DNA of 64,000 nt from Plasmopara viticola (lineage: Eukaryota; Oomycota; Peronosporomycetes; Peronosporales; Peronosporaceae): assembly GCA_001695595.3 (NCBI GenBank), contig MBPM02000018.1:310001-374000 (forward strand). Reading direction: 5' to 3'. Shown in pieces: positions 30,462 through 40,764 of the stretch. Each line of letters begins with the position of its first letter. Positions within the stretch are counted from its first letter, which is position 1. The notes beneath the pieces are model-generated. The model did no database searches. It had not been told where the DNA came from and saw only the letters and a program-made list of their open reading frames with translations. The translations under genes and the position numbers were made by a program.

Positions 30462-33095
30462 CTAGGTGCGGAAATGTTTTAGGGTACGCCATAAACCCGG
30501 CGTCTGATAGGGTGTTGTGGTGCCTAAAAACCCCATCATGCGTTCAAGACTAATAACACCCATCAACTTACCAGAACGCGCCACAAAAACGTTATTGAGC
30601 TTAAGCATACAAAAGAGCATATCGACGCGGCGCATCGGCGTCATCTCCATCAACTGGATTGGCGATGGATCGATCAAGACTGTCAGCTTACTAACTTCAC
30701 ACACCTCATTCGTGCCCCAATTCATAAATTTTCCTCCGCGCTTAAAGGCAAAGTAAATTGGCGAGCTCAGCATGGGCACCTCATCAAGACCGTCCAAGAC
30801 TTCCATACTGTCGCCAGACTCTCCACTGTCATTGTGAGGCGAAGAATCCATCGTTCCGTACATAGCGCAGACAGCTGGTCCCGGGCCACGGATAACAAAG
30901 TTGTCACCTAGTGTCTGCAAACCTATCGGGACAATGGACCGAGGTCTCGTCAATGAGGTTGCAGCTGTCGCTACAGTCTCAACGTTTGAAGGATGCCAAA
31001 GATTTGCGGGTGAAAGTAATACGGTCGTCATACCTTGTAGTTGACAGCGCGAAACCGCATATGCCAATCGAGAGCGTGTGACTGTGGCTAGCAGAAAGCG
31101 AGTTTCAAGTGAGTCCACGATTGGAAAAACAGACTCTGCTTCAAAACGTTGTAGCAGCGCTAATGCGTCTCCGTACGTTGAGTCAGCAGTCAAAATGCCC
31201 ATTTCTGCAACGTCCTTCATTACTTCCCATGCTGGGATATCATAGGCAGCTTTTGGTAACTTTTTCAAGCGAGGAAGGTGGCTCGTGGCGATCAGCACGT
31301 CGTAAACATTCTCGCTAAATCGTTTGGCAGTAAAATATGCCGTCAAAATTGCAACCGACACGGGCAGATTAAGACCATCTGTGTGCGAAATTTCCATTAT
31401 AATTGCGGCAGTGGAGACGGCGTGAGTGACACCCGAAGAAAAAGCTCCAGCACCAATGATTGCGAACTCAAATGGCTCAAAGCGTGTGTGCCAAAAGCCG
31501 AACGCACGTACCGCTTCGCCAACAAGACGGCCAAAGATGCCTCCGATGACAAATGTGGGGGTGAACAAACCGGCCGGTACAGGCAAAACTATACTAATTA
31601 ACGTCAGTAAAAATTTTAGTGGTAAGAACGTCAACAAGGATCTCGAAAGCAACAAACTGTCCTTTGCCGTTTCTGGACTATTCAATTCATTTTCTTTGAA
31701 AAAGTGCTTGTCCTTCGAAAAAAGTGCGCCAAGAATGCGTCGAGGAGATCCGTGCCGAAGAAACCAGGCACTATCGCCATAGAATTCCAACCAGCATGAG
31801 AGCATTGTGACAACGAGCACAAGTCCCAGTCGCTTGCCAAGCGCGTCCCACCAGGCGCGGTGGGGACTCAGATACGATTGCTCAAAAAAGTGATCGCGTG
31901 CTCGCACAAGCACCGATAGGCAACGATTAAATAACGCGCCTGCAAGACCACAAAGTAAGCCCATAATTGAAAAGACACAAAGGTCGACAAAAGTGGCCCC
32001 ATTGATTCCCTTGACTGCATCCGAATCGGCAGACATGCCCATGCTACGATCACCAAACAGTCCATATCGGGTATTTTCAGTGCCAAAATCCACAAGTAGG
32101 GCGCCAACAATGGCAGCGAAGAACGAGCGTGGCAACGTCTGGACAAGGTAGAAGTGCGAAGTCACTTCAACTCCAAAAAGCACACCGCCGAATGGGGATC
32201 CAAATGTAGCAGCCACACCGGCAGCACACGCACAAGCTAACATCTCCAGCCGCTTTGTTTCGTCGTCACGAATCCGGCGAAAAGGACGCCAATTCATAAG
32301 TATGCTGGCGAATCCACAGGAGATCATAATAAATGGACCCTCTTTACCAATCGACAGCCCTGCACTCAAAGCAGCCATCAATCCTACGATTTTTGTAGCC
32401 ACGCAGCGGAAGGACAGATAAGCGCTCATGTCGATACCCGAGATAGCGACTCTCATGAAAGGCAAACCAGATCCTGCAGCTTGTGGACACATCCAGTGCG
32501 TTAAAATAGCCGAGAAGCTGACAGCAAGACATGCAGATAGCACGAAAAGGACAAAGCCTTCATCGCCAAGCCTCTGATGGTACTGCGCAACCTTAACACT
32601 CCACATGTCCATTGCAAGTCCCACGCTGCCAGCAAAGGTGCCAATTGCAATCAGTAGCAGCGGACTCTGCACCAATACAAAAAGGCCGGGCAGACCTTTC
32701 GGAAAGTTTGGCACATAAGTCGAGTGGAAACCGTCGTGGAAGGCTAAAGACTTTCGGTACCGTGGCTCCGCGGCCTTAAACTGCTTAGCGGCTGTAGCTG
32801 AATTTAACAGTGATGTGTCCGAAGCAATTTGCGGCTGCGACGGCGGCTTCGGTAAAGGCTTGTAATGGCAGCGGTAAGACGGTGATTCACGATCTAAAAA
32901 TGGGTTCATTATTCGCTCCATGACGCTGTCAGCGCGCCGCCAGGGCGACCATACTAACGGGGACGACGAACGACGGCGCAAAACACTTTGAGAATCCGAT
33001 CTAAAGCTCGGCCGCAAAGTACCTCCATAAGAAATTGACGTGGAGCGTAGACGCTGGGTCTCACTCGTCATGGGTCGTCGTGATGATGTCGCCAA
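30462..33095 (-). CDS. CLC-family chloride channel with CBS domains
   Basis: An intronless 877-residue eukaryotic-size CLC protein. Residues 1-130 are a Ser/Arg/Pro-rich cytosolic region; the membrane part spans about 135-600. Filter-forming blocks are G-S-G-L-P-F (about 208-213; most relatives have G-S-G-I-P-E), G-K-E-G-P-F (250-255, gating Glu 252 present) and L-P-V-P-A-G-L-F-T-P-T-F. At the position of the internal proton glutamate of CLC exchangers the sequence is G-V-L-F-G-V-E-V-T-S, with Val311, as in plasma-membrane CLC channels rather than H+/Cl- exchangers. Two C-terminal CBS domains (about 620-690 and 795-860) may bind nucleotide. It would move anions across a cell or organelle membrane. 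It is followed by the FABP-like gene. Family certain; channel mode is inference. Confidence 0.95.
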   Translation of the reverse strand: MATSSRRPMTSETQRLRSTSISYGGTLRPSFRSDSQSVLRRRSSSPLVWSPWRRADSVMERIMNPFLDRESPSYRCHYKPLPKPPSQPQIASDTSLLNSATAAKQFKAAEPRYRKSLAFHDGFHSTYVPNFPKGLPGLFVLVQSPLLLIAIGTFAGSVGLAMDMWSVKVAQYHQRLGDEGFVLFVLSACLAVSFSAILTHWMCPQAAGSGLPFMRVAISGIDMSAYLSFRCVATKIVGLMAALSAGLSIGKEGPFIMISCGFASILMNWRPFRRIRDDETKRLEMLACACAAGVAATFGSPFGGVLFGVEVTSHFYLVQTLPRSFFAAIVGALLVDFGTENTRYGLFGDRSMGMSADSDAVKGINGATFVDLCVFSIMGLLCGLAGALFNRCLSVLVRARDHFFEQSYLSPHRAWWDALGKRLGLVLVVTMLSCWLEFYGDSAWFLRHGSPRRILGALFSKDKHFFKENELNSPETAKDSLLLSRSLLTFLPLKFLLTLISIVLPVPAGLFTPTFVIGGIFGRLVGEAVRAFGFWHTRFEPFEFAIIGAGAFSSGVTHAVSTAAIIMEISHTDGLNLPVSVAILTAYFTAKRFSENVYDVLIATSHLPRLKKLPKAAYDIPAWEVMKDVAEMGILTADSTYGDALALLQRFEAESVFPIVDSLETRFLLATVTRSRLAYAVSRCQLQGMTTVLLSPANLWHPSNVETVATAATSLTRPRSIVPIGLQTLGDNFVIRGPGPAVCAMYGTMDSSPHNDSGESGDSMEVLDGLDEVPMLSSPIYFAFKRGGKFMNWGTNEVCEVSKLTVLIDPSPIQLMEMTPMRRVDMLFCMLKLNNVFVARSGKLMGVISLERMMGFLGTTTPYQTPGLWRTLKHFRT

Positions 33096-34390
33096 ATATG
33101 GACCAATATGAGGCTACTTCAACTGACAAGTGAAGCACACAAATTTGCCGTAAAGAGACATAGTGCTCATTATTTAGTATTAGAATCTCTTCACGGCAAC
33201 TGTCGTACAAGGTGCAACTACTGATATTATGTGCACTCTATTCTAGCTTTAACTGGTTCAATTATTGCTGTACCATAAGTTGCATTGCAATTGCTTATTT
33301 TGCAACAAAATGGCAATCGACAAAGCATTGACAATCTGATCAATTTTGATACGATAACTGGGATTCCTGAAGTTGAGCTGACGGCGAATCTTAACTAACC
33401 AAAAATCCTCGTGATTTAATGTGCGGTAAACTGTGGCTAAAGCTGCACTTTCTTGCACGTCCTGCTTGTTGGTTGTGCAAGGCGGTGAGCGATATTGCAC
33501 TTTTACTGGGCCCGCCAACTAAAATGAAATTTGTATAAGTAGCAAGACAAAATGCTTCAATTCCAAGTTTGCCGACAACTCGATCGAGGCAACAATTGCG
33601 TTGCAAACGCTGGCAATATTGGGGCAATTATCACACGAGCTGAAACCTACACACATCTATCAGTATAGTGAAGCACGCGAAGCCTTACCTGTGACGTAAT
33701 TTTCGTCATTAGTAGATTGTCCGGTAACGCATACAACTACATTATTACAAAGATGCATATGCATTGACATCTTTAAAGAAAAGTGTGGCCTTATAGCCTC
33801 AAACAAAGAAATTGAGGTGCAGACATGGGACCTTGTTGATCAAAAATCATACAGGATCCGTCAAATTATGGAAGAATGATAGGCTTTAGAATTAGTGGTA
33901 GTGGATGGCTAAGAGCCACCAATTAGACTGTAGCAAGACAAGAACCCGCACTTTGCTTCGAGCAGCAAAATCTCTTACATTGCTGACTGCGCCCCGCTCG
34001 CCGGCCGACGTCCAACGTCTGATTTCCCAAAAAATTACTTTTTTGCGACTGTGTTCCATCGTCAACCTAAATTTTACTGCTTGACACAAGCTACACCCCT
34101 CGTCCAAAGTATCTTGAAGGTTCATTGAGTACGACCGTAAGGAAGTTGGAAGCAATAGGTACCAGATAGAAGAGAGGAAAAATGTCGCGACTTTTTTGAC
34201 GGCTTGAATACGAACGCTATAAATAAAGTTGTTTTAATTTGTCCGCATATACGCAGATTGCAACTTATCTATCTTGTGAAATAGAGCAGAACAATGACAT
34301 TGTTAGCCCCATGTCCACATACATTGCCGCCACGTTGGGATTTTTAACTTTCATTTTTCTGCCTAGTCCAGCAGCAATCAATCCTTTGGT
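33096..34390. other. 1.3 kb intergenic region with a possible small exon
   Basis: Contains the upstream side of the CLC gene. A minus-strand open stretch at about 33527-33258 (coding for some 88 residues, with E-D-F-W-L-V-K-I-R-R-Q-L-N-F-R-N-P) follows a TTCATTTTAG acceptor-like site, and an overlapping reading (33627-33391) precedes it. This could be an unknown small two-exon gene, but no family is recognised. The remaining sequence shows nothing definite. Confidence 0.3.
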
Positions 34391-34391
34391 C

Positions 34392-34735
34392 TACCTTGCC
34401 ACAGAACCGACCTTGTGGCTCGAGCGGTTAGCCGTTTGACCCAGGACAGGGAAATACCTAGTTCGATACCCATAAGATCGGAAGTAAGGCAGCCGGAGAT
34501 AGGTCGCTTAAGTGAACGAGCAATCACACCCGGGTGTGGGACTGCCCTACCAACTCGCGCCCGATCGGGTAATACAAGAGTTGGGGGGTCACTGACCTAA
34601 AAAACCTCATGGTGAAATGAGAGGTACGGAACTCGGTCCCAATATGGGTCAAGTTGTTGCCAGGAATCCGAGATAGAGACAGCTTCGTGGATTCCGGTAG
34701 CTTAAATCTCTACCTTGCCACGGTACGTGCACTGG
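34392..34735 (+). mobile_element. Possible tRNA-derived SINE
   Basis: TGGCTCGAGCGGTTAG near 34397 resembles a Pol III A box of the Ser/Leu tRNA type, and AGTTCGATACC near 34460-34470 resembles a B box. The ends do not pair into an acceptor stem, so it is not a functional tRNA. A GC-rich tail of about 260 bases without coding sense follows (to about 34735). The layout fits a tRNA-headed SINE as known from Phytophthora, but no second copy is present in this window to prove it is a repeat. Confidence 0.35.
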
Positions 34736-34749
34736 TAGGGCTCACGCTC

Positions 34750-35100
34750 GGTACTGAACGCTTTAGTTGCATATTTAGTCGATACTGCTGATTTTACCCT
34801 TGACGCTTAAAACGCTCATTTGTACACACCTTCACTAGATCATCAATACCAATTCTACGCTGCTCATCCTTAGGTATAAAGCCACGCTTCTAAACGCTTT
34901 GGAAGACTAAGCAACAAGCGGATTGCGACCTCCTCGTCCTCCTACTTGCCCCGATACTGTTAAGCCTTGCAGCGATGTTAAGGAGTTCGTAGCAGTGGCG
35001 CATAGCGTTGGTACATCTGACTATCTTTAAGCTGAGCAACTGGCGCTAAAGATAAATCGCTCTGCCCTCTGCGACCCATTAACCAGTATTTTCAAATTTG
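34750..35100 (-). mobile_element. Copia-type gag fragment, another lineage
   Basis: On the minus strand: Y-E-L-L-N-I-A-A-R-L-N-S-I-G-A-S near 34990-34940, then a D-E-E-V-A-I-R-L-L-L-S-L-P-K-R-type block and R-R-I-G-I-D-D-L-V-K-V-C-T-N-E-R-F-K-R-Q near 34860-34805. The layout (helical gag core, a SLP-K-R-x-E turn, then a helix before the knuckle) is that of Copia gag, but the words differ from the main family. A sister piece lies at 35839-36125. Frames are broken. Confidence 0.6.
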
Positions 35101-35399
35101 GCCAGGCAATTTACGCTTCCTCGCAGCTGTCAACGACATGGTATTAATAAGCACTCATGTGAAGTGCATTAAGCCAAACGCGATAATACTGGTCTTGATG
35201 TTGTCTTCCTGCGCTCGCGGACTCAAAAATGCCGGAGGGTTCTCCAGATCAACGGCATATCACACTAACTTTGTCGGATATACACCACACATGTATCGAC
35301 TCATTATCGCAAGGTCATCTCCATCCAACCAATCGATGGAGACGTTGTAGGGCAAAGTGACAGCTGAAGACATGGTGCTTGGGCTCAAAACTTTTATTA

Positions 35400-35735
35400 A
35401 TGTGAAGAACGACTTACCATCTGGGCGCAATCATCACGTGTCGCCTACCTATGCGCCTGTCCATGCCGCGAATGTTGCTTATTTGCACCGTCGCAGAGCC
35501 GTGTTGATGTCGCTTTGGACAGGCATAAGAAACCGATATAGCCCATGGTATAGTGATGATTTGCAAATAATACATTACCAACGAGTAAAACCACACGCTC
35601 AACAATGGTCCCAGCAACTTGATTGCAGACTTATTGCAGTCAATCACAGGGAGTTCGCTTGAACTCGTGCTCATTAAGCCTTGCGAATTCGCCCTTGTTG
35701 TTACATATATGATGCTTCGAACTACTGTCACTTGC
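35400..35735 (-). repeat. LTR-like remnant
   Basis: ACTTACCATCTGGGCGCAATC near 35410 and the following TATGCGCCTGTCCATGCC are shared with LTR-flank sequence near 36727-36750 and 44325-44345 (CTATCTGGGCGCAATC, CTATATGGGCGCAATAATC). Two opposing readings cover the rest without recognisable domains. Call based on those recurring boxes only. Confidence 0.4.
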
Positions 35736-35838
35736 CTACTAATCAGGCATAATCTTGCCTTTTAAAAGTCCACACTCCAGCGAAACCGCAAACGCAAAGC
35801 GGTCGTACTCGCATTGGTCGCTTGATCGATATTGAGCA

Positions 35839-36480
35839 TTATTGCTCTGCATCTGCGGGCTTGGCCACCGCGTCGAGTACCTTAAGTCTCATCCTTCTTC
35901 TTGGGATAGTACCGCTCCGCCGAGTACTTAATGTTTCACAGTATGCGCACTGGCGATGTTTTCGCTCTGTGCTGAACGCCTTTGCCGCATTATCAGATTT
36001 TGTAGTTTCCGAAGCTTTTTGGTCTTGCCGTTTGATGTGCTCATTGGCTAGCAATTTGACGATGTCCTCCATCCCCAACTCTGCATTACCGATCTCCAAA
36101 ATGTTAACGACATCTTCGTAGACTGAGCTGTAAGCATATTGCAGCGAGTTTGTTCTTCACTTTTGTGTCGATGCCGAGGTGATTTGCGCTTATGCTGAGG
36201 ACTTCCTTCAAGTATCTTTATGCCGAAGAGGGGTCGCTCTAAAAAGATGCGACCAGCTTTTTGCGATCACCCGTATATCGTCTATAAACGCGCTCAAGCA
36301 AACAAACCTTACCGTCAATCGTCAGCAACGGTAACATTTCGCTTCCATATGGAGCAGCATCCATCTAAACGCAATAATGCTTGTTTGTACGAGGCACTAG
36401 GGTCAACAAAGGTCGCATTTATTTTGCGATTGACAGCGTATCAGATTGCCTTGATAAGTAACACGCCACTGATGTAGCAA
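35839..36480 (-). mobile_element. Copia-type gag with knuckle remnant, second copy
   Basis: Minus strand 36099-35839 is open and reads I-G-N-A-E-L-G-M-E-D-I-V-K-L-L-A-N-E-H-I-K-R-Q, equivalent to the I-G-I-D-D-L-V-K block at 34860-34805. A C-A-Y-C half-knuckle near 35945-35930 is followed by basic sequence (the second Cys/His half is lost). Upstream, 36130-36480 is presumed gag but only weakly readable. Confidence 0.6.
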
Positions 36481-36649
36481 TTTCATGTGGCATAGCTGTC
36501 GCCGTTTGGTCGAGACCTCATTGAGCTCATAATTTGTTACAAGGCGAGCGAAGCGACCGCAAAAAAGGGAGACTTATGCGATCGAGTCTGTGCGAGAGAA
36601 GACCAAACGAAGCAACTTGTGCGAAAGAATGAAGATGTTTTGATAAACA

Positions 36650-36865
36650 AAATTATACGGCCCTTAGCTCGCGTTTACATGCTACCTCCAGACTAATGTT
36701 TTCTCGAAGGCAAATTAAATCAATACTATCTGGGCGCAATCATGTAAACAATTTTCAAGCGGCTACTCATGTGCCTAATCATGACCTTATCGCTGTCTGT
36801 TTAAGCCATCAAATAGACAATTGTGTTGGATGATCTAAATACCCCGAAGCTAACCAATGCCTACA
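36650..36865 (-). repeat. Copia LTR-like segment
   Basis: Holds CGGCCCTTAGCTCGCGTTTAC near 36659, ATGCTACCTCC, CTATCTGGGCGCAATC and CTCATGTGCCTAATCATGAC, the set of boxes seen in other minus-orientation LTR-like pieces of this window. Ends undefined. Confidence 0.45.
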
Positions 36866-36869
36866 GTTC

Positions 36870-37497
36870 ACTTTCAGTAGTCCCCGTAAGAAAATGACGC
36901 CAACAATACAAATTCCAACAGCTTAAAGGTCAAGTCGTTAGTGATCGGTGGGTGAAGAATTTCGCAATGAAATAACACTTCGAAGCGGCTTTTGGTGTGG
37001 ATTTTGCGGAAGAAATGCAGACAACGTACAAGTCGGCAATGCAATTTTGTAACGTGGCCAAATGGAACGAGGCATTGACCTAAAGTTTTTTTTTGCAAGA
37101 ACAAGATCTGAGATTTCGTACCGTTTGCAAGGCTTTAGGCTGTAGATGTCAAGGAAGGCGCTAGCTAATTTGCCTTACGAGATTTCCACAGCAAGTAGAG
37201 CGCATATGCATTTGTGCGGCTGGAAAGCCACCTCAAGAAGCGCAGTTACACAAACAAGCTCTTTTTTTTGGCGTCATATTTTCAAGGCCGAAATATACGA
37301 AGGCAATGACGTGCTCACGCACATGAATAAAATGTAGATCCTGAAGGAACAGCTTGACGCAGGGAGCACTCCGGTCGCTGAGGATGACTTAGTTATTACG
37401 CTTCTCGGGACGTCGAGGTTGTCGTTTGTGTTCCTTGTCACAGCTTATAAATCAAGGTCAGACTCATTGTCGTGGGAGATCGTGACGTCTCGGCTGA
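36870..37497 (+). mobile_element. Copia RT entry joined to gag fragment
   Basis: Plus strand first shows F-A-E-E-M-Q-T-T-Y-K-S-A-M-Q (about 36995-37040) and N-V-A-K-W-N-E-A-L-T, the block just before Copia RT. From about 37240 it instead shows gag: F-F-W-R-H-I-F-K-A-E, N-D-V-L-T-H-M-N-K, A-E-D-D-L-V-I-T-L-L-G-T, S-L-S-W-E-I-V-T-S-R-L near 37470-37495. The order RT entry then gag means two truncated copies lie head to tail. The strand changes at about 37497. Confidence 0.65.
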
Positions 37498-37800
37498 GGT
37501 CCTTAGTTAGCAAACCAATTTGCTACCTCTAATTATTTCATTTACTATGTGCTCAACTCACTATACTATACTAGTCACAAGATGTACTCCTCGGCAATCG
37601 GAACGCATACTCCTCCTGACGTGTCATCACCATCCGTACATAATAATCCATCTAAGCGAAATCAGTTTTTGTGCACCTATCCATGGCATCATCTTCGTAT
37701 GTTTGCAACGGTTGGTACCCACCGTGAAAGAACCGCCGTCGGACACTTGTGTACTTGTACTCTACCGTCTGGCAGCTTGCTGGTCGAGACATCTTCTTGC
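37498..37800 (-). repeat. Copia LTR-like segment
   Basis: One of the clearest LTR-like pieces: GGTCCTTAGTTAGCAAACC, AATTTGCTACCTCTAATTA, CACTATACTATACTAG, CCTCCTGACGTGTCATCACC, ATGGCATCATCTTCGTATG and CCGCCGTCGGACAC in order to about 37745. Comparable to 11330-11550, 17820-17960 and 23690-23840. It directly follows, on the minus strand, the tail of the Copia element at 37800-40762. Confidence 0.6.
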
Positions 37801-40762
37801 CAATTCTTCGATTCAGCTCATCAGCACTTGGTGACTTGATCACAACTTGTCCCGAATACTTTAGAAGTGTACAGCAGTACTGACTTGGTCGTCATGTCAG
37901 CCATCTTGTCTTTCTACGAGCAGTACTGCTACACCACTCGGTCATTTTCTACCTTTTTGGCACAAGGTGGTAGGAAATGTCGATGCGCTTGGTGCACTTA
38001 AATTTTTTGGTTTCTTGGCCATCTTCTAACTTGTCGAACACAAAGTATTAGCGAATTCCGATGAGCTTTATGCGCTTTAGAATTTTCAGGTTCTTGGCCA
38101 GCGCTATGGAGCCTCAATTGTTCTTGTAAGCTTCAACAGCTTCATCATTTGTCATCTCGCCTAGATTTCACTACAAAAGTTCTGACCAGAGAGCCTTTTC
38201 GTCGCTTTTGATAACACCATCTTTTCAGTTCGGGTAGATGACAGCGCCACCGTACGCTGCTTCTTGCTTCTTTAACTATGGCATCCGCAATTCATCATAA
38301 ACGCATAGCCACTTGTGCTTTTTTTTGTTGCAATGTTTTCGGCCGAGTCTGCATCCAAGGAATCTCGAGAATCGTCATTGCAGCTCGCTTAAAATTCAAT
38401 GACGTGTGTCCTTGTACATATAATGTAGCTAAACTTGCTTGAGCGCTTGCCAATGAGTTAATCGTGGATCTGCAGCAAGTTGGCTGCGTACTTCCACTGC
38501 TGCTGAAAGTTCTGGTGGAGTACATACCCTAACATACATATTGCAGCCTACTGCGTTTCAATAGCGTACTCCAGTCATAATCACATCGTGCTCACAACCG
38601 TTTTACACATAGTCTTAGTCAGGTTGACACCCAGACCTTGGGGTATCTTAATGGAATTACTGGCATTTATCCTTAACTTGCGTAAAATGTCCCTTGCAAA
38701 CTGATTCTGCCATATTGTAACGGCTCCGCTTGCCATATTTTGCTAATCGTCAACACAAGAAAGAACCTGAGTTGGCTCATGTCAGTCATTTTGAACAGTC
38801 GTTTTTAGCTTGGTTCTTTGAAGAATTTATTGCTGCTGCTTACGAGTATTAGGTCGTCAACGCGGAAAGCCACAAAGAACATGGAATGATCATTTCGCAT
38901 TGAGCAAATGCCGTGGTCTGACTCATACTTTTAACGCCTCAGCTTAAACATGAACTCGTCGATGGTCGTGTTCATTATGTGGGTGACTGTCTCAGGCCGT
39001 ACAATGATCTCTTGACTTTGAATTTTTGTTCTAGGTGTTTTGGGCTCACAAAGCCGTCCGGCTGTGCCATGTATATGTCTCCATCAAATAGGCCGAAAAA
39101 AAAGGCTTGACGTTCATCCAATGCAGTGTGAGACTGTACTTGGCGGCGAGGCTAGGCAGAATTTGCATCGAGGTCAGCTTGCAAACGTCTCGTATCGATG
39201 CCGTACTTCTGTGAGAAACCCTTGGCTACAAGACGCACTTCAAACCTTTCAATTCTACTATCTTCATTCTCTTTCGCACGAAATACCCATCTGCATCCGA
39301 TTGCCTTGCGTCCCAACGTCAACGGCGCGGTCTTCCATGTAATGTTCTTATGCAGTGTCTCAAGTCACAAGCTTTCTTTCACTTCATTGCGTTACCAAAT
39401 TACATAGCTGATTCATGCTGAAAGCTCATTAAATCCTCGATCTTGTTCGAAAGCATCGGAACGCTTAATTTTTGGTGGTTTTGTTTGTCTCTCGAGCGAT
39501 TTATCTCGCTGGTGTCGCTTTATCTCGGCCTCAATGTCTACATCTGGAGAAGCCACATTTATTGTTGTAAACCATTGTCAGGGGCTTCATCATCTTCGAT
39601 GACAGCTTCTTCTTTGCAGTAATTGCGCTACCCGTTGTCAAAGTCTTCTTTCTTTGGTACAAAAACAAGATTTAAGCTTTTTTCATCAACACGCTTTCAA
39701 TTTATCACAAGCATTTATTAGATGGCAGCGTACCGACCTAGGTGTTTTAATTCGACATCGTGACGAACGCATGGCAATGAAACGCCTAAAGGTTTGGAAG
39801 CAATTATTAAGAATTTATGAGGCTTCTTGACGTGGGAAACAACACGTGTGAGACACCGATTGCGTATAATAACAAAGGTCATGAATTCTTCGCTTTGGTG
39901 AGCTTTTGGTATTCCAGGGTGCCCCAGCATGCACCGCGCACACTCAATCAACGTCCAGTTCATGCGCTTGGCAACTTGGTTTAGCTGTGGAGTGTGCGGG
40001 AGGGCGAAAGTGAAAACGTTTCCTCTGTGACTGCGAAAATTGGCCATTCTGTGCGAGGTATATTCACATTGTGGAGCAACATTACTCGATACTCGGTCTG
40101 CGTTTCAGCAAGCGCGACATAATCAGCAAACTTGGCATCATGTAACATATATTGCTCTCTACTAGAAGTAAATGTTTGCATGGGGTAACACTCATCACTT
40201 TAAAGGACTTCCACTACTCTTTGTACACAGTTGGGGACGACTTGATGTAGCTTGTACGCGTTTGTTTGCCAATCGAACATCCGTTACACGCCCCTCATTG
40301 TTCAACGGACGCAATGTTAATGCCATTTCCATACTTTTTCATGCTTTGGCATCCAATCCACCAAAGCTTATGGAACTAAGTTGATGGTGCCGGGATTCAA
40401 AATGGTGTCCCCATGGTACCCTGTCAAAGTTGTCACATTTGCCTCTTCAGCCAAAGATGGTGTCATGCTGAGTTTAAACAGTCCCGAGCACCAGACTTTA
40501 ATATAAGATCTTTTGATTTAGTGAAGCGACCATCCTATTTAAAAGTGATCGTTCGGAAGCACACCCCACCGAAAAGTATATCGTAGAAAAATTAGAAACA
40601 CTTTTGTCAAGTCCGTGTGGTATGCAAATTGCATCACTGTATTACCCATTCCAACTGCTTAAACAATACCGTCATTAGCAAAATATGTGTTCAACCGAGA
40701 TTTTTTGTCTTCATATACACTTTTGAAAACGTCATATGTTGGGTCCAAGATTCCACGGTTTG
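37800..40762 (-). mobile_element. Ty1/Copia element, protease to RNase H, minus strand
   Basis: Reading down from 40762: protease remnant (S-W-T-Q-H-M-T near 40750-40730), GAG-pre-integrase (40560-40200), integrase end N-F-R-S-H-R-G-N and P-H-T-P-Q-L-N-Q-V-A-K-R-M-N-W-T-L-I-E-C-A-R-C (40047-39935, well kept). The linker spans 39700-39400, and RT has D-G-D-I-Y-M-A-Q-P-D-G-F-V-S-P near 39085-39045 and K-R-S-L-Y-G-L. The RT tail is near 38520-38420 and RNase H T-K-K-S-T-S-G-Y-A-F-M-M-N-C-G near 38330-38285, with a V-A-L-S-S-T block. The C-terminal tail reaches 37800. Gag is missing because the strand changes at about 40762. Numerous stops. Confidence 0.85.
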
Positions 40763-40764
40763 TG

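Noticed and set aside
34392..34470. A functional tRNA gene
   Set aside because: A- and B-box-like boxes exist, but the ends do not pair and no plausible anticodon arm could be drawn. Kept only as a possible SINE.
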